From: Scytonema sp. UIC 10036
GTDB lineage: Bacteria; Cyanobacteriota; Cyanobacteriia; Cyanobacteriales; Nostocaceae
Length of the DNA: 64,000 nt
Assembly: GCF_009725235.1 (NCBI RefSeq)
Contig: NZ_WJFC01000033.1
Location: 1-64,000 of the forward strand
Reading direction: 5' to 3'
The position numbers and the translations under genes are program-made. Within the stretch, counting starts at the first letter, position 1, and each line of letters opens with the position of its first letter. This document shows positions 1 through 9,201 of this stretch, in pieces. Under the pieces are notes generated by a model that was given only the letters and a program-made list of their open reading frames with translations, ran no database searches and was not told where the DNA came from.

Positions 1-703
1 GGGTTAGGGTGGGGTAAAACTAACACTCAAATCTCAGTCTATTAGTAATTTCAGACTTGTATGTACACCGTAGCTCCCAAAGGGAGAGGGTAAGGTTACG
101 GAGATTTTCTATTCACCAATGTAAAAAATTCAGTGCTTTTACGTATTTAATTGTATGGGGTTCTGGATCTAAACTTGAATTATGAGCAAATCTTACTCAG
201 GAATTATCAGTGAACTTACTGTTACTATTATTCTCTTATCAAAGTATTAAGAAAAGTTAAAACCTCTACTATTTTTTGGTTTCTTGAATAGTATAAAGTG
301 TCGTTTTCCCATTTCTCCTACCAACACTCCTGTGATAATTTATTTGCAAAAAGCAGGGTTTTGTCACTAAATTCTTTGTGCAAGCTTTACAAATTTTGCA
401 GGCTTCAGAGTTAAAAATGTGATTACTAATACATAGTAAGAAGAAATGACTTTTGTTAAATAAGTATTAAGGAACTCAGTGTTGTGTTTCAGATCCCGTA
501 ATTGACTACAATGTTTATGGAACAAAAAAATCAGTATAATGGGCTAATTTATATAATACCTGTTTCCTTTGCTACTACCACAACCTTCTATAATTATTCA
601 ATTGAAAAGCTTTTGTCAATAGGGGATGGCGATCTAACGAAAAAAAAGTCACAGTCAACAAAAAGAAAATCAAATACCTAACCTTAACTGCACTCTATTA
701 AGT
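1..703. other. upstream noncoding region
   Basis: No convincing gene is seen in these 703 A/T-rich bases on either strand. The stretch must hold the promoter of the transporter gene at 704; a TATAAT hexamer lies at 552-557, but no good -35 box can be assigned, so the promoter remains a guess. Confidence 0.4.
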
Positions 704-3700
704 ATGACTTATATAAAGAACACTGCATTTTTAGAATTTCTTACGAAGATAGAAGGGGTTGACCAATTACCACAAGAGGTCATAACTGCGATCGCACAAA
801 AAATCCAAGCCTTACGCTATCGTATAGGTCAGAAAATAGTCGGGAAAGAGAAAATACCCGATCGCATCGCCATTCTTTACGAAGGGAAAGCACGATTGTT
901 GGGATACGACCCCCGCACGCAAATGCCAAACACCTTAAAATTGCTAGAACCGGGAACAATTTTAGGGGAAATCAGTTTGTTTCGTAATCTCGCTTGCGAA
1001 ACAGCGATCGCATCCAATGAGGTTATTTGCTTAACAATAGAAGTAGCAGAGTATCTAAAATTACTTGCCAATTATCCAGCTTTTGCCCAGATTCGCCAAC
1101 AAAAATCTCATCTCATTGAGATATTTGATGTCATAGGTGCTCAACCAGAAGTCCAAGCCCAAGGAGGGCTGAGTCTCAAAGAACTAGCACTCAACGCGTA
1201 CAGTCGTGCCACAGTGCATTATCTCTCACCAGGAAGAAATTCATTCAATCGATTAGAAAGCGAAAAAATTTGGTTTGTCAGTGGTGGTGGGCTACTTAAA
1301 GACTATACACCAACAAACCGATTGGACGAGAGCGATGGGGACAGACTAGAGGTGCAGGGAAACAACGCCGTGCGGTTGATTGGTTTGCAATCGGAAGATT
1401 TGTTCTTCTTAAGTGAAGAACCAACAATACAAGCGCAACCAATACCCAGCGAATCTGTAGATACCGAGCTAGATATTCCCTACGCAGCCAACGAAGATTT
1501 ACCCCCAGCACAAACCCCAACTTCACAGACCTCATCTAAAAGTAACAAAAAATACCCGTTTTATGGTGGAAAAGGACAATTAAATTCTGCCATTGCCTGT
1601 TTCCAAATGGTCTCGAAACATTTGGAAATGCCATTTCGTAAAGAAGTGGTTCGCCGGATTCTTTCCGATCAAATGAAACGCGGGGGGGCAATTTCCTTTC
1701 AACTTTGTGCATACCTTTCAGAACTGATTGGACTGAGAGCGCAGCTAGTGGATATCCCTACCGCTTCGGCGACACGCATTCCAACACCAGCAATGATTCG
1801 CTATGAAGACAGTTATGCCATTTTGTATGAAATTAGCGATCGCATAGCAGTTTTAGGTGTCCCCACCAAAGGAATTGTACGCCTCAAACCAGCCGAACTC
1901 ATAGAGCGATTAGAAACAGAGGAAAGCAGTTACCCGCCACAAGTGAGAGTCTTGTTACTCTCACGCACCACAGCTACACCCCAACAAAGGTTCGGCATCA
2001 GTTGGTTTACCCCCTACCTAACACGCTACCGCCGAGTCCTCATAGAAGTTTTCCTAGCGTCCTTTTTCGTGCAATTGGCAGCGCTAGCAAACCCATTGGT
2101 CATTCAATTAATTATCGATAAAGTCATCGCCCAAAATAGCATGAGTACCTTACACGTTTTAGGTGCTTTGCTGTTAGTCGTCGGTTTGTTTGAAGCCGTA
2201 CTGGGGACACTGCGGACTTACCTGTTTGTCGATACAACCAACCGTATAGACATGGGGTTAGGCTCAGAAATTATCGACCATATGCTGCGTTTGCCCCTGC
2301 GGTATTTTGAACGCCGACCGGTTGGAGAACTTTCCACCCGCATCAACGAGTTAGAGAATATTCGACAATTCCTAACAGGAACAGCATTAACAGTAGGGTT
2401 AGATGCTTTGTTCTCAGTGGTTTATATCGTCGTGATGTTGTTCTACAGTTGGCAACTTACAATAGTTGGCTTGGGAACAATCCCCGTGTTTGTCGTAATT
2501 ACATTAATAGCATCACCCACAGTCAGCAAACAACTCCGTACCAAAGCCGAACGAAATTCCGATACCCAATCTTACTTAGTAGAGGTCATGTCAGGAATTC
2601 AAACGGTGAAAGCGCAAAACATAGAGTTACGCGCTCGTTTTTCCTGGCAAGAACGGTATGCGCGATACGTAGCAGCCGGATTTAAAACTGTCGTAACCTC
2701 AACCCTGGCAAGTTCTACAAGTAACTTCCTCAACAAACTCAGCAGCTTGCTTGTGTTGTGGGTAGGATCTTATTTAGTCCTGGAAGGAGAATTAACCTTA
2801 GGGGAATTAATTGCCTTCCGAATTATTTCAGGTTACGTAACCAGCCCCATATTGCGTTTGGCACAACTGTGGCAAAACTTCCAAGAAACAGCTTTGTCAC
2901 TCGAACGCTTGAGCGATATTGTAGATACACCACAAGAAGCAGAACAAGACCGCGATAACATTCCTTTACCACAAATAGTAGGCTCAGTCAAGTACGACAA
3001 TGTGTCCTTCCGGTTTGCCAGCAGCGGTCCACTGCAACTCAGCAACGTCAATATCGATATTCCAGATGGGAAATTCGTTGGGATTGTGGGACAAAGCGGT
3101 TCGGGAAAAAGTACGATGATGAAGTTACTTCTGCGACTCTACGAACCCGAAGCAGGCAGAATCTTAGTTGATGGCTACGATATTTCCAAGGTAGAATTGT
3201 ACTCCTTGCGGAGACAAGTAGGCGTTGTGCCGCAAGAAACACTGTTATTTGATGGTACGGTGCAAGAAAATATTGCCCTAACCAATCCTGAAGCCACAAC
3301 CGAAGAAATTATTGAAGCAGCAAGAGTCGCAGTCGCCCACGACTTTATTATGAACTTACCCAACGGCTACAACACGCGAGTGGGTGAGAGAGGTGCAGGG
3401 CTATCCGGGGGACAAAGACAAAGGATTGCCATTGCGCGTTCTGTTTTACAAAGACCCAAATTACTCGTTCTTGACGAAGCCACAAGTGCGCTAGATTACC
3501 CTACAGAACGCCAAGTTTGTCTCAATTTGGCAGAAGAATTTTCAGGAAGTACTGTGTTCTTTATTACACACCGGTTGAACACAGTTAGGAATGCAGACAT
3601 TATTATTGTGATGGATAGTGCTAAAGTCATCGAAATGGGTACCCATGACGAGCTAATGGCTGCACGGGGTCATTATTTCTACCTTTATAATCAGCAAGAC

Positions 3701-3712
3701 GTGAAACTTTAA
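704..3712 (+). CDS. ABC exporter with N-terminal cNMP-binding-like and degenerate C39 domains
   Basis: Inner-membrane ABC exporter of the HlyB/type I secretion class, 1002 aa. Order of parts: cyclic-nucleotide-binding-like beta barrel (about 10-140), a variable P/Q-rich linker (240-280), a C39 peptidase-like domain (283-420), the membrane domain (445-720) and the ATPase (760-1000). The ATPase has Walker A GQSGSGKST near 796, signature LSGGQRQR near 900, Walker B LLVLDEATSALD and an H-loop FITHRL, so it should be active. In the C39-like part the catalytic Cys position is Ser295 and no catalytic His is visible near 370, so it probably binds but does not cleave its cargo. The HlyD gene follows after 119 bases and should be its partner. 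The cargo is not encoded nearby. Confidence 0.9.
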   Translation: MTYIKNTAFLEFLTKIEGVDQLPQEVITAIAQKIQALRYRIGQKIVGKEKIPDRIAILYEGKARLLGYDPRTQMPNTLKLLEPGTILGEISLFRNLACETAIASNEVICLTIEVAEYLKLLANYPAFAQIRQQKSHLIEIFDVIGAQPEVQAQGGLSLKELALNAYSRATVHYLSPGRNSFNRLESEKIWFVSGGGLLKDYTPTNRLDESDGDRLEVQGNNAVRLIGLQSEDLFFLSEEPTIQAQPIPSESVDTELDIPYAANEDLPPAQTPTSQTSSKSNKKYPFYGGKGQLNSAIACFQMVSKHLEMPFRKEVVRRILSDQMKRGGAISFQLCAYLSELIGLRAQLVDIPTASATRIPTPAMIRYEDSYAILYEISDRIAVLGVPTKGIVRLKPAELIERLETEESSYPPQVRVLLLSRTTATPQQRFGISWFTPYLTRYRRVLIEVFLASFFVQLAALANPLVIQLIIDKVIAQNSMSTLHVLGALLLVVGLFEAVLGTLRTYLFVDTTNRIDMGLGSEIIDHMLRLPLRYFERRPVGELSTRINELENIRQFLTGTALTVGLDALFSVVYIVVMLFYSWQLTIVGLGTIPVFVVITLIASPTVSKQLRTKAERNSDTQSYLVEVMSGIQTVKAQNIELRARFSWQERYARYVAAGFKTVVTSTLASSTSNFLNKLSSLLVLWVGSYLVLEGELTLGELIAFRIISGYVTSPILRLAQLWQNFQETALSLERLSDIVDTPQEAEQDRDNIPLPQIVGSVKYDNVSFRFASSGPLQLSNVNIDIPDGKFVGIVGQSGSGKSTMMKLLLRLYEPEAGRILVDGYDISKVELYSLRRQVGVVPQETLLFDGTVQENIALTNPEATTEEIIEAARVAVAHDFIMNLPNGYNTRVGERGAGLSGGQRQRIAIARSVLQRPKLLVLDEATSALDYPTERQVCLNLAEEFSGSTVFFITHRLNTVRNADIIIVMDSAKVIEMGTHDELMAARGHYFYLYNQQDVKL

Positions 3713-3831
3713 TTGGTTGGTTGTTGGTTGTTAGTAGTTGGTTGTTAGTTGTTCTACCAACCACCAACCACCAACCACCAACTACTAACCACTAACCACT
3801 AACTACTAACCACTAACCATTAACAAATACT
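3713..3831. repeat. short tandem repeats forming a long hairpin
   Basis: The left half is repeats of TTGGTTG/TTAGTTG; the right half carries the complementary CCAACCA/CTAACCA units, so the whole intergenic stretch can fold into one long imperfect hairpin. Such 7-base repeat arrays are typical of Nostocales. It separates two genes of one presumed operon and could attenuate or stabilise the transcript; that role is inferred. Confidence 0.8.
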
Positions 3832-5424
3832 ATGACTCAACTCAATGAAAATTATCTAAACGGCAATGGCCGTAACGATCGCTCAAAGAATGGAACTAAC
3901 TCACGAAAGCGAGTAACAACAGCTGACCGCAACACACCAAAAACATCTGAGACGGATGCTAGAAGATACATTAATGAAGAATTTGACCAATCCGTCGTTT
4001 TGCGCCAATCGCCATTTTGGTCGCGTACCATTATGGTGACGTTGATGGCACTAGCTGGTTTTGGAATTGCTTGGGCTTGTGTTGCTAAAATTGAGCAAGT
4101 CGTACCTGCAACGGGTCAATTAAAACCAGAAGGGACTGTCAAAGAAATTCAAGCCCCTATCAGTGGTGTGGTCAAGGCAGTTTATGTGAAAAACGGACAA
4201 AAAGTCAATCCTGGGGATTTGTTACTGCTGTTTGATTCTGTGACTTCTAATGGTGAGTTAAATTCATTAAGGAAAATTAAAGCTTCGTTAACTCAAGAAA
4301 ACCAGATTTACCGCCGCTTGATAGCAATAGGTTCTGGAGTGGCTGCGGAAATGGAATTTTTGAGAGGGAATTTGCCCAAAGAAGCTGCATTTCTACTGAA
4401 AAATCGGGCAAATTTAATGGCAGAAAATGAACTGCTACGACAAGAGTTGAAAAATACGGGTGGCGTTGCGGGGATGACAACGGAAGAACAGCAACGTTTA
4501 GATATTGCTAAAAGGGAATTAGAATCTCGTGCGGCTGCAGCGTTATTAAAGGTTGAGCAAAGCCGGAGAAAATTAGCTCAAAATCAAGTTCAATTGGCAG
4601 ATGCTAAAGGGAATTTGGCGATTGAACAGCAGATTTATCAAAGAATCAAGATTTTGGCAGAAGAAGGTGCGATCGCACAGCTACAATATCTCCAACAAGA
4701 AAGAAAAGTCCAAAATACACAAGCACAAATAGCAGAAATTGTCCAGGAACAACAACGACTGCAATATGAAATTGCTCAAGGGCAACAAGAAACAAAAAAT
4801 ACAGTTGCTGTTTCTAACAAAACAGTTCTAGAAAAGATAGCAGAAAACAAAAAGCGGATTGCAGAAATTGATAGTCAATTATCAAGAGTGTTGCTAGAAA
4901 ATGAGAAGCAATTGGCAGAGATTAATAGTAAAATTCTGCAAGCTCAGACCAATATAAAATATCAAGAGTTACGTGCGCCCGTGTCGGGAGTTATTTTTGA
5001 CTTACAAGCAAAAAATCCCGGATTTGTAGCCAATACAACCCAAAAATTACTCACAATTGTACCAAACGATAGCTTTGTAGCAGAGGCGTTTATTACCAAC
5101 AAAGATATTGGTTTTGTTAAAGAAGGGATGAAAGTTGATGTTAGACTTGATTCCTTCCCATACAACGAGTTTGGCGATATTAAGGGAGAATTAGTTTGGG
5201 TTGGTTCAGATGCATTACCGCCCGATCAAACACATCAATACTATCGTTTTCCCGTCAAAGTTCGTTTGGCAAAACAAAGTTTAGATGTCAAAGGTAGAAG
5301 CATTTCCTTACAATCCGGTATGTCTGTAACTGCCAATATCAAAGTACGAGAAGAACGAACTGTCATGAGTTTGTTGACAGATATGTTCACTAATGAGGTG
5401 GAAAGTTTAAAACAGGTTCGTTAA
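3832..5424 (+). CDS. HlyD-family membrane fusion protein
   Basis: Periplasmic adaptor of a type I secretion system, 530 aa. A charged cytoplasmic N-terminus is followed by one membrane segment (about 64-84), a biotinyl-lipoyl-like half motif (ATGQLKPEGTVKEIQAP), a long coiled coil (about 145-365), the second lipoyl half (ELRAPVSGVIFDL) and a beta-barrel C-terminus. It should link the ABC exporter upstream to an outer-membrane TolC-like channel. Same strand and close spacing point to one transcription unit. No TolC gene is present in the window. Confidence 0.9.
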   Translation: MTQLNENYLNGNGRNDRSKNGTNSRKRVTTADRNTPKTSETDARRYINEEFDQSVVLRQSPFWSRTIMVTLMALAGFGIAWACVAKIEQVVPATGQLKPEGTVKEIQAPISGVVKAVYVKNGQKVNPGDLLLLFDSVTSNGELNSLRKIKASLTQENQIYRRLIAIGSGVAAEMEFLRGNLPKEAAFLLKNRANLMAENELLRQELKNTGGVAGMTTEEQQRLDIAKRELESRAAAALLKVEQSRRKLAQNQVQLADAKGNLAIEQQIYQRIKILAEEGAIAQLQYLQQERKVQNTQAQIAEIVQEQQRLQYEIAQGQQETKNTVAVSNKTVLEKIAENKKRIAEIDSQLSRVLLENEKQLAEINSKILQAQTNIKYQELRAPVSGVIFDLQAKNPGFVANTTQKLLTIVPNDSFVAEAFITNKDIGFVKEGMKVDVRLDSFPYNEFGDIKGELVWVGSDALPPDQTHQYYRFPVKVRLAKQSLDVKGRSISLQSGMSVTANIKVREERTVMSLLTDMFTNEVESLKQVR

Positions 5425-5439
5425 GGATATTTGGTCTGA

Positions 5440-5640
5440 CCCCCCATCTCGTTCCCAGGCTCAGCCTGGGAATGCCTTTTTGGGAGGCTCCGCCTCCTGT
5501 GGCGAGCTGCAACGCTCCGCAGAGCCTCGCAGCCTGCATTCTGTGGTAGAACCACCGGAACAAGAGAGTACAGATGAGGGGTCTCACCCCCCATTGACCA
5601 GCTGTATCCTTGGAGAAGTCGGGGATTTGACCCAACAGCA
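5440..5640. repeat. cluster of short palindromes (REP-like)
   Basis: Perfect palindromes at 5452-5472 (TTCCCAGGCT arms) and 5483-5497 (GGAGGC arms), followed by further short inverted stretches. A related TTCCCTGG/CCAGGGAA and GAGGCTCCGCCTC set recurs near 19830-19870, so this is an interspersed repeat. It lies between two convergent genes and could serve as a terminator for both. Confidence 0.65.
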
Positions 5641-5644
5641 AATT

Positions 5645-6091
5645 TCACAATACTATAGCACTGGGGTGATAAGCTGTAATTTCAGTGTAACGAGTAAAGT
5701 CATTGGTATTGAAAGTAATAATATCGGTGACGCCATGAATACACATAGCAGCTACAAGGCGTGCATCATGCACCTTAACCCCGGATACCTTGTAGTGTAC
5801 AATTAACCGTCGCCATTCAGCATGAACGGCTGCACTATCTGGCTTAAACGTGAAGTAGCGTTCTATAACTTGCGCCCTGACATCAGTTTCCTCAATTGAT
5901 AGACCAAAACCGCTTCGTGTCGTTAGGGGACGGGTACATACATTCCAAAATTCTGCCAAGTTTTGCGAGGTGTAACAGATTTCCTCTCCCCGATTCAGCA
6001 AAGAGTATATAAGATTGCGAACAAGAAGGTGATTGGGATCGGAAGGAGCAATGAAGCGTAACAGGATGTTAGTATCTGCCATGTACGACAT
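5645..6091 (-). CDS. VapC-type PIN-domain ribonuclease toxin
   Basis: PIN-domain toxin, 148 aa, expected to cleave RNA until its antitoxin binds it. The acidic metal-binding residues typical of PIN nucleases are visible: MADTNILLRF at the N-terminus, the NLAEFWNV glutamate, KVHDARLVA and ITFNTNDF near the C-terminus. The start ATG at 6091 overlaps the antitoxin stop by one base (TGATG), which implies translational coupling; an internal ATG three codons later is an alternative start. Confidence 0.85.
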   Translation of the reverse strand: MSYMADTNILLRFIAPSDPNHLLVRNLIYSLLNRGEEICYTSQNLAEFWNVCTRPLTTRSGFGLSIEETDVRAQVIERYFTFKPDSAAVHAEWRRLIVHYKVSGVKVHDARLVAAMCIHGVTDIITFNTNDFTRYTEITAYHPSAIVL

Positions 6092-6417
6092 CAGTCATGG
6101 TTCCCGTAGATGCTTTCACGCGTAAACGCGAATGGTGGTAAAACAGGTATTTCTGATGCACCGGTTGTTAAGAGTTTTAAATCGTCTTCCCATTGTTGAG
6201 GATCGAAAGGACGCTTTTTCTCTTGAGGAGTCAATAAATGTTTTTGTTCTTTTGATATACCAAGCGAGGAGTGGGGTACGGATGAACCATAAATATCCCG
6301 TTCAATCAAATCGCGGATATAGGCATCTCTGTCACCACCTTTCTGACGAACCCGCTCATCAATAAGGTGTAGTAGGGGTTCGCTTATTCCCGTCACCGAA
6401 ATGATGTTATTGTCCAT
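6091..6417 (-). CDS. VapB-like antitoxin of the PIN toxin
   Basis: Antitoxin partner of the PIN gene downstream. The N-terminal 45 residues look like a ribbon-helix-helix DNA-binding segment (ISVTGISEPLLHLIDERV), followed by a proline-rich toxin-binding tail. I chose the start at 6417 because an AAAGGA sequence lies about eight bases before it; an upstream ATG at 6441 would add eight residues and lacks a clear binding site. Likely autoregulates its operon through a complex with the toxin, as known for such pairs. Confidence 0.75.
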   Translation of the reverse strand: MDNNIISVTGISEPLLHLIDERVRQKGGDRDAYIRDLIERDIYGSSVPHSSLGISKEQKHLLTPQEKKRPFDPQQWEDDLKLLTTGASEIPVLPPFAFTRESIYGNHD

Positions 6418-6441
6418 GCTGTTTTTCCTTTCATGATGCAA

Positions 6442-6930
6442 TGACCAAATGACATTAGAGCATTCGGTTCACTTTACCATATTTTCTCCTTCTTTAATGT
6501 AATATATTTCTGTTAAGTAGCCAACGAGTAACACAACCTGGTTCTTTTGGCTGTTTCAGCCCACTTTCTTACGATTTCACCCAAAACAGTAGAAGAAAGT
6601 GAGGATGATGACGAAATTGAGGAAGAGGCTGAATAACTGCCAATGTTTAATTTATATTTATCACAACATTATTGATGTGATTGGGCGACCTAGCATCCAG
6701 CGAAAACCCCAATCCTCCCACCCGTGCTTTCCCAATAGTGAAAGATGCTGATGATGAAAGAACATGCGATCGCGTCAGGTAATAAGCAAGTAGCTACGAG
6801 AGATTTAGGGCAACTAGTTTGGTAATTTCCAACGACTTTGGGGATTTTTGAGCGCTAAACGAGATTTTAAGGACTACACTTAAATACTATTGCAGCAGGG
6901 TCTAATGCATCTGTACTTTTAAAGAAAAGC
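6442..6930. other. intergenic region with a coding remnant
   Basis: About 490 bases without a clear gene. An open stretch at 6530-6634 (+) without a start codon ends in a very acidic tail (EESEDDDEIEEEAE then stop) and may be the 3' end of a lost gene. A HIP1 GCGATCGC-like site occurs near 6769. Confidence 0.35.
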
Positions 6931-6936
6931 AATCAA

Positions 6937-7319
6937 TTGATGACAACATCAAATTATACTTTAATACGGCTACAAGAAAGGAATTCCAGAGACTCAACTA
7001 ACTTTGCTGCATTTCAACTGCCACAAATGATTTTAAAACTAAGTTGGCAGAAAAATAACGGCAGATTTCGCTCAGTCATTATTCAAGCCAATGATACGCA
7101 AGATTTGTTTGGCAGGGTTACGATCTACTCGTTACTGAGTTTCTATCACAAATTAACTGTAGTGGAACTGAGGAGCATTTAGAAAGGAGTATTACTCAAT
7201 CTCTTGAACGGTTCATATATAATAAGTTTAGGTTGAACAAAAATAACGCAGATAGTGATTCCCTACAGCTAGTTAGTGTCAATATCTGGTACAAAAATGC
7301 TTATTTACATAAAACAAGT
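6937..7319 (+). pseudogene. probable frameshifted small gene
   Basis: Two overlapping reading frames together look like one protein of about 125 aa. Frame 1 runs 6937-7182 and frame 3 is open from 7095 to a stop at 7317-7319, giving a sensible polar continuation (EFLSQINCSGTEEHLERSI). A one-base frameshift around 7100-7140 would join them. I do not recognise the family; the split could also be chance. Confidence 0.35.
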
Positions 7320-7333
7320 TAAGGTAAGAGCGT

Positions 7334-7903
7334 ATGACGACAACCACAACAACCGAAAAAATTCGGTGGACAACTGCCGATCTAGAGTTATTTCCAGATG
7401 ACGGCAAACGTTATGAAGTTATTGACGGAGAATTATTTGTGAGTAGAGCGCCTCACTGGAAACATCAAGAAGTTTGTGTAAAAATAGGTACACAATTAGA
7501 AATTTGGTCAACTCAGACAGGATTGGGAAAAGTTGCCTTTGCACCAGGTATCATTTTTACCGATGCTGACAACGTAATTCCTGATGTGGTTTGGGCAAGT
7601 CATCAACGCTTAACAGAATTATTGGATGAAGCAGGACATTTGACAGGTGCGCCAGAATTGGTAATTGAGGTATTATCTCCCGGAGAAAAGCAGGAAAAGC
7701 GAGACCGTGAGTTAAAGTTAAAACTGTACTCAATTCAAGGAGTGCATGAATACTGGATTTTTGACCGCGAAAGGCAAAAGGTGGAAATTTACCGTAGAGA
7801 AAATGCTATTTTGAAACTAGCTGCAACTTTGTATAAAGATGATAATTTAACTAGTCCTCTTTTGCCAGGATTTAGTTGTGCTGTTGAACGTTTGTTTGGA
7901 TGA
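7334..7903 (+). CDS. Uma2-family (DUF820) putative endonuclease
   Basis: 189 aa, full length for the family, which is greatly expanded in cyanobacteria and has a PD-(D/E)XK nuclease fold. Visible family marks are RYEVIDGELFVSRAP, NVIPDVVW (metal-binding Asp), GAPELVIEVLSPGE (Glu of the active site) and EYWIFDRER. An AAGGTAAG sequence precedes the ATG. The biological substrate of Uma2 proteins is not established. It stands alone between toxin-antitoxin remnants. Confidence 0.88.
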   Translation: MTTTTTTEKIRWTTADLELFPDDGKRYEVIDGELFVSRAPHWKHQEVCVKIGTQLEIWSTQTGLGKVAFAPGIIFTDADNVIPDVVWASHQRLTELLDEAGHLTGAPELVIEVLSPGEKQEKRDRELKLKLYSIQGVHEYWIFDRERQKVEIYRRENAILKLAATLYKDDNLTSPLLPGFSCAVERLFG

Positions 7904-7991
7904 TAATTACAAACGCTGAATAAATTGCTTAGATTTGCTAACATCAAATCAAGGTTTCATTATACAACATCAAAGATGTATTTAAGCTATT

Positions 7992-8228
7992 ATGAACACA
8001 CAACTGGTAAACTCTTTAGTGCAAATTATCCATTCTCTCTCTCAAGAAGAACGGACGCTTTTAAATGAGCAACATGATAGACTTACACCTCAAGTTATGT
8101 CACCACCTACCTCTGATGCAGAAAATAAACAAAATTTCTTAAAGTCATTGATTGAGCGGATGCAACAAAATTCAATTCCACTCAATGCTCCTCGCTTTAC
8201 ACGAGATATGTTGTATGAACGCAGTTGA
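7992..8228 (+). CDS. antitoxin-like protein, partner lost
   Basis: 78 aa. An N-terminal helical stretch (LVQIIHSLSQEERTLL) and a C-terminal RFTRDMLYERS resemble the small antitoxins that precede PIN toxins in cyanobacteria. Its last codons overlap an ATG (8215) that begins a typical PIN start, MNAVDTNIL, which then breaks off. The gene itself looks intact, but its toxin is gone, so it is an orphan antitoxin. Confidence 0.6.
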   Translation: MNTQLVNSLVQIIHSLSQEERTLLNEQHDRLTPQVMSPPTSDAENKQNFLKSLIERMQQNSIPLNAPRFTRDMLYERS

Positions 8229-8247
8229 TACCAACATTTTGTGCTAC
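8215..8247 (+). pseudogene. 5' stub of a PIN-domain toxin gene
   Basis: Eleven codons read MNAVDTNILCY, the canonical first strand of a PIN nuclease with its metal-binding Asp. After that the frame runs into sequence antisense to the methyltransferase gene and no longer resembles PIN. The toxin gene was evidently cut after about 33 bases by a rearrangement that brought in the methyltransferase. Confidence 0.6.
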
Positions 8248-9017
8248 AGAAAATGCACTTTATACAGGTCAAACAACTCACCCTCTAACTTTTTATCTAC
8301 CTTAGCACCTACAGATGCGATCGCACCTTTCCAACCTTCCATTGATTCTAGAAAAACCTCTGCACCCAAATATGTTTCTAGAACAGCCCAATCCAAAGAT
8401 AAAGGTTTGTCCGGATTGAGGACATCAAAAACAAAATATCCCCCCTGTTTTAGTACTCTCTTTACTTCTGTCATCACGGCTACCCAGTAATCAAGGGGAT
8501 AGTAGCAACTCCAACCTGTCGCGATCGCAAGATCGAATTGAGCATTATCGTATTGTAATTGGAGAGCACTCCCCAACGCCACACCTTTAAACAGCTTAGA
8601 ATTTAATTGAGGACCGCGACTGTTCAAAACATCTCGTGCTACCGTGCTAATTTCTTGACCCGAAAAAAGAGCTTCCCACTCCCGCCAAGGATAAATTAAA
8701 AAGCTAACGCCACAACCAATATCCAAACAGCGCTGATTCTTGCGAGGAAGCTGTATTTCCCAAAAAGGAGAAGCAATTTTTGCGTTCAAAAGTCCCGTTA
8801 CCCATTCTTGATAAATCGGCATAGATTTTACTTCTTCTGGGAGTTCTGAATCTTCATTTTTATACTGTCGATTGAAGCGAGTAGCAACAATTGTTTCGAT
8901 TTCAGTATAGTCTTGATGTTTTGTAAGGGAAAGCTCAGAAAATTTAGACGGTTTCTTTTCCATAGGTTCTAGATTACAAGTAGTGATGCTCGGTTTTACA
9001 GCAATTGTCCGATTCAT
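8244..9017 (-). CDS. class I SAM-dependent methyltransferase
   Basis: 257 aa. The SAM-binding motif I is RCLDIGCGVSFLIYP; further class I marks are FDLAIATGWSCYYPLDYW and VKRVLKQGGYFVFDVLNP (post-I and motif III area). This fold methylates small molecules or proteins; the substrate cannot be read from the sequence. The 3' end lies against a truncated PIN toxin gene, so the gene may have moved here. The C-terminal lid region looks complete. Confidence 0.8.
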   Translation of the reverse strand: MNRTIAVKPSITTCNLEPMEKKPSKFSELSLTKHQDYTEIETIVATRFNRQYKNEDSELPEEVKSMPIYQEWVTGLLNAKIASPFWEIQLPRKNQRCLDIGCGVSFLIYPWREWEALFSGQEISTVARDVLNSRGPQLNSKLFKGVALGSALQLQYDNAQFDLAIATGWSCYYPLDYWVAVMTEVKRVLKQGGYFVFDVLNPDKPLSLDWAVLETYLGAEVFLESMEGWKGAIASVGAKVDKKLEGELFDLYKVHFL

Positions 9018-9036
9018 AGATTACATCTTTTGTCTA

Positions 9037-9058
9037 GTACGGGTGTCCTCGCCCGTAC
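9037..9058. repeat. short hairpin repeat
   Basis: GTACGGG and CCCGTAC arms around an eight-base loop, a common interspersed cyanobacterial hairpin, just upstream of the methyltransferase gene. Confidence 0.6.
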
Positions 9059-9201
9059 CACAAGAGCATAATATGGCTCATTCACTTGACAACTGCTGTA
9101 ATTCAAAAGCTGACAGAGCGATCGCTTTATGATATCATAACCTTTGCGACAAAAAGCTTACAATCACAACTTTTGCGCCTTCTGCCCTCTGACGAATTAT
9201 A

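Noticed and set aside
3713..3831. Possible CRISPR array from regular repeats
   Set aside because: Units are only seven bases with no spacers and mirror each other; they are cyanobacterial tandem repeats. The arrays at 17000 and 22346 are the same.
5480..5806. 108-aa frame over the palindromes and the PIN gene
   Set aside because: Antisense to the PIN toxin gene and made of repeat sequence.
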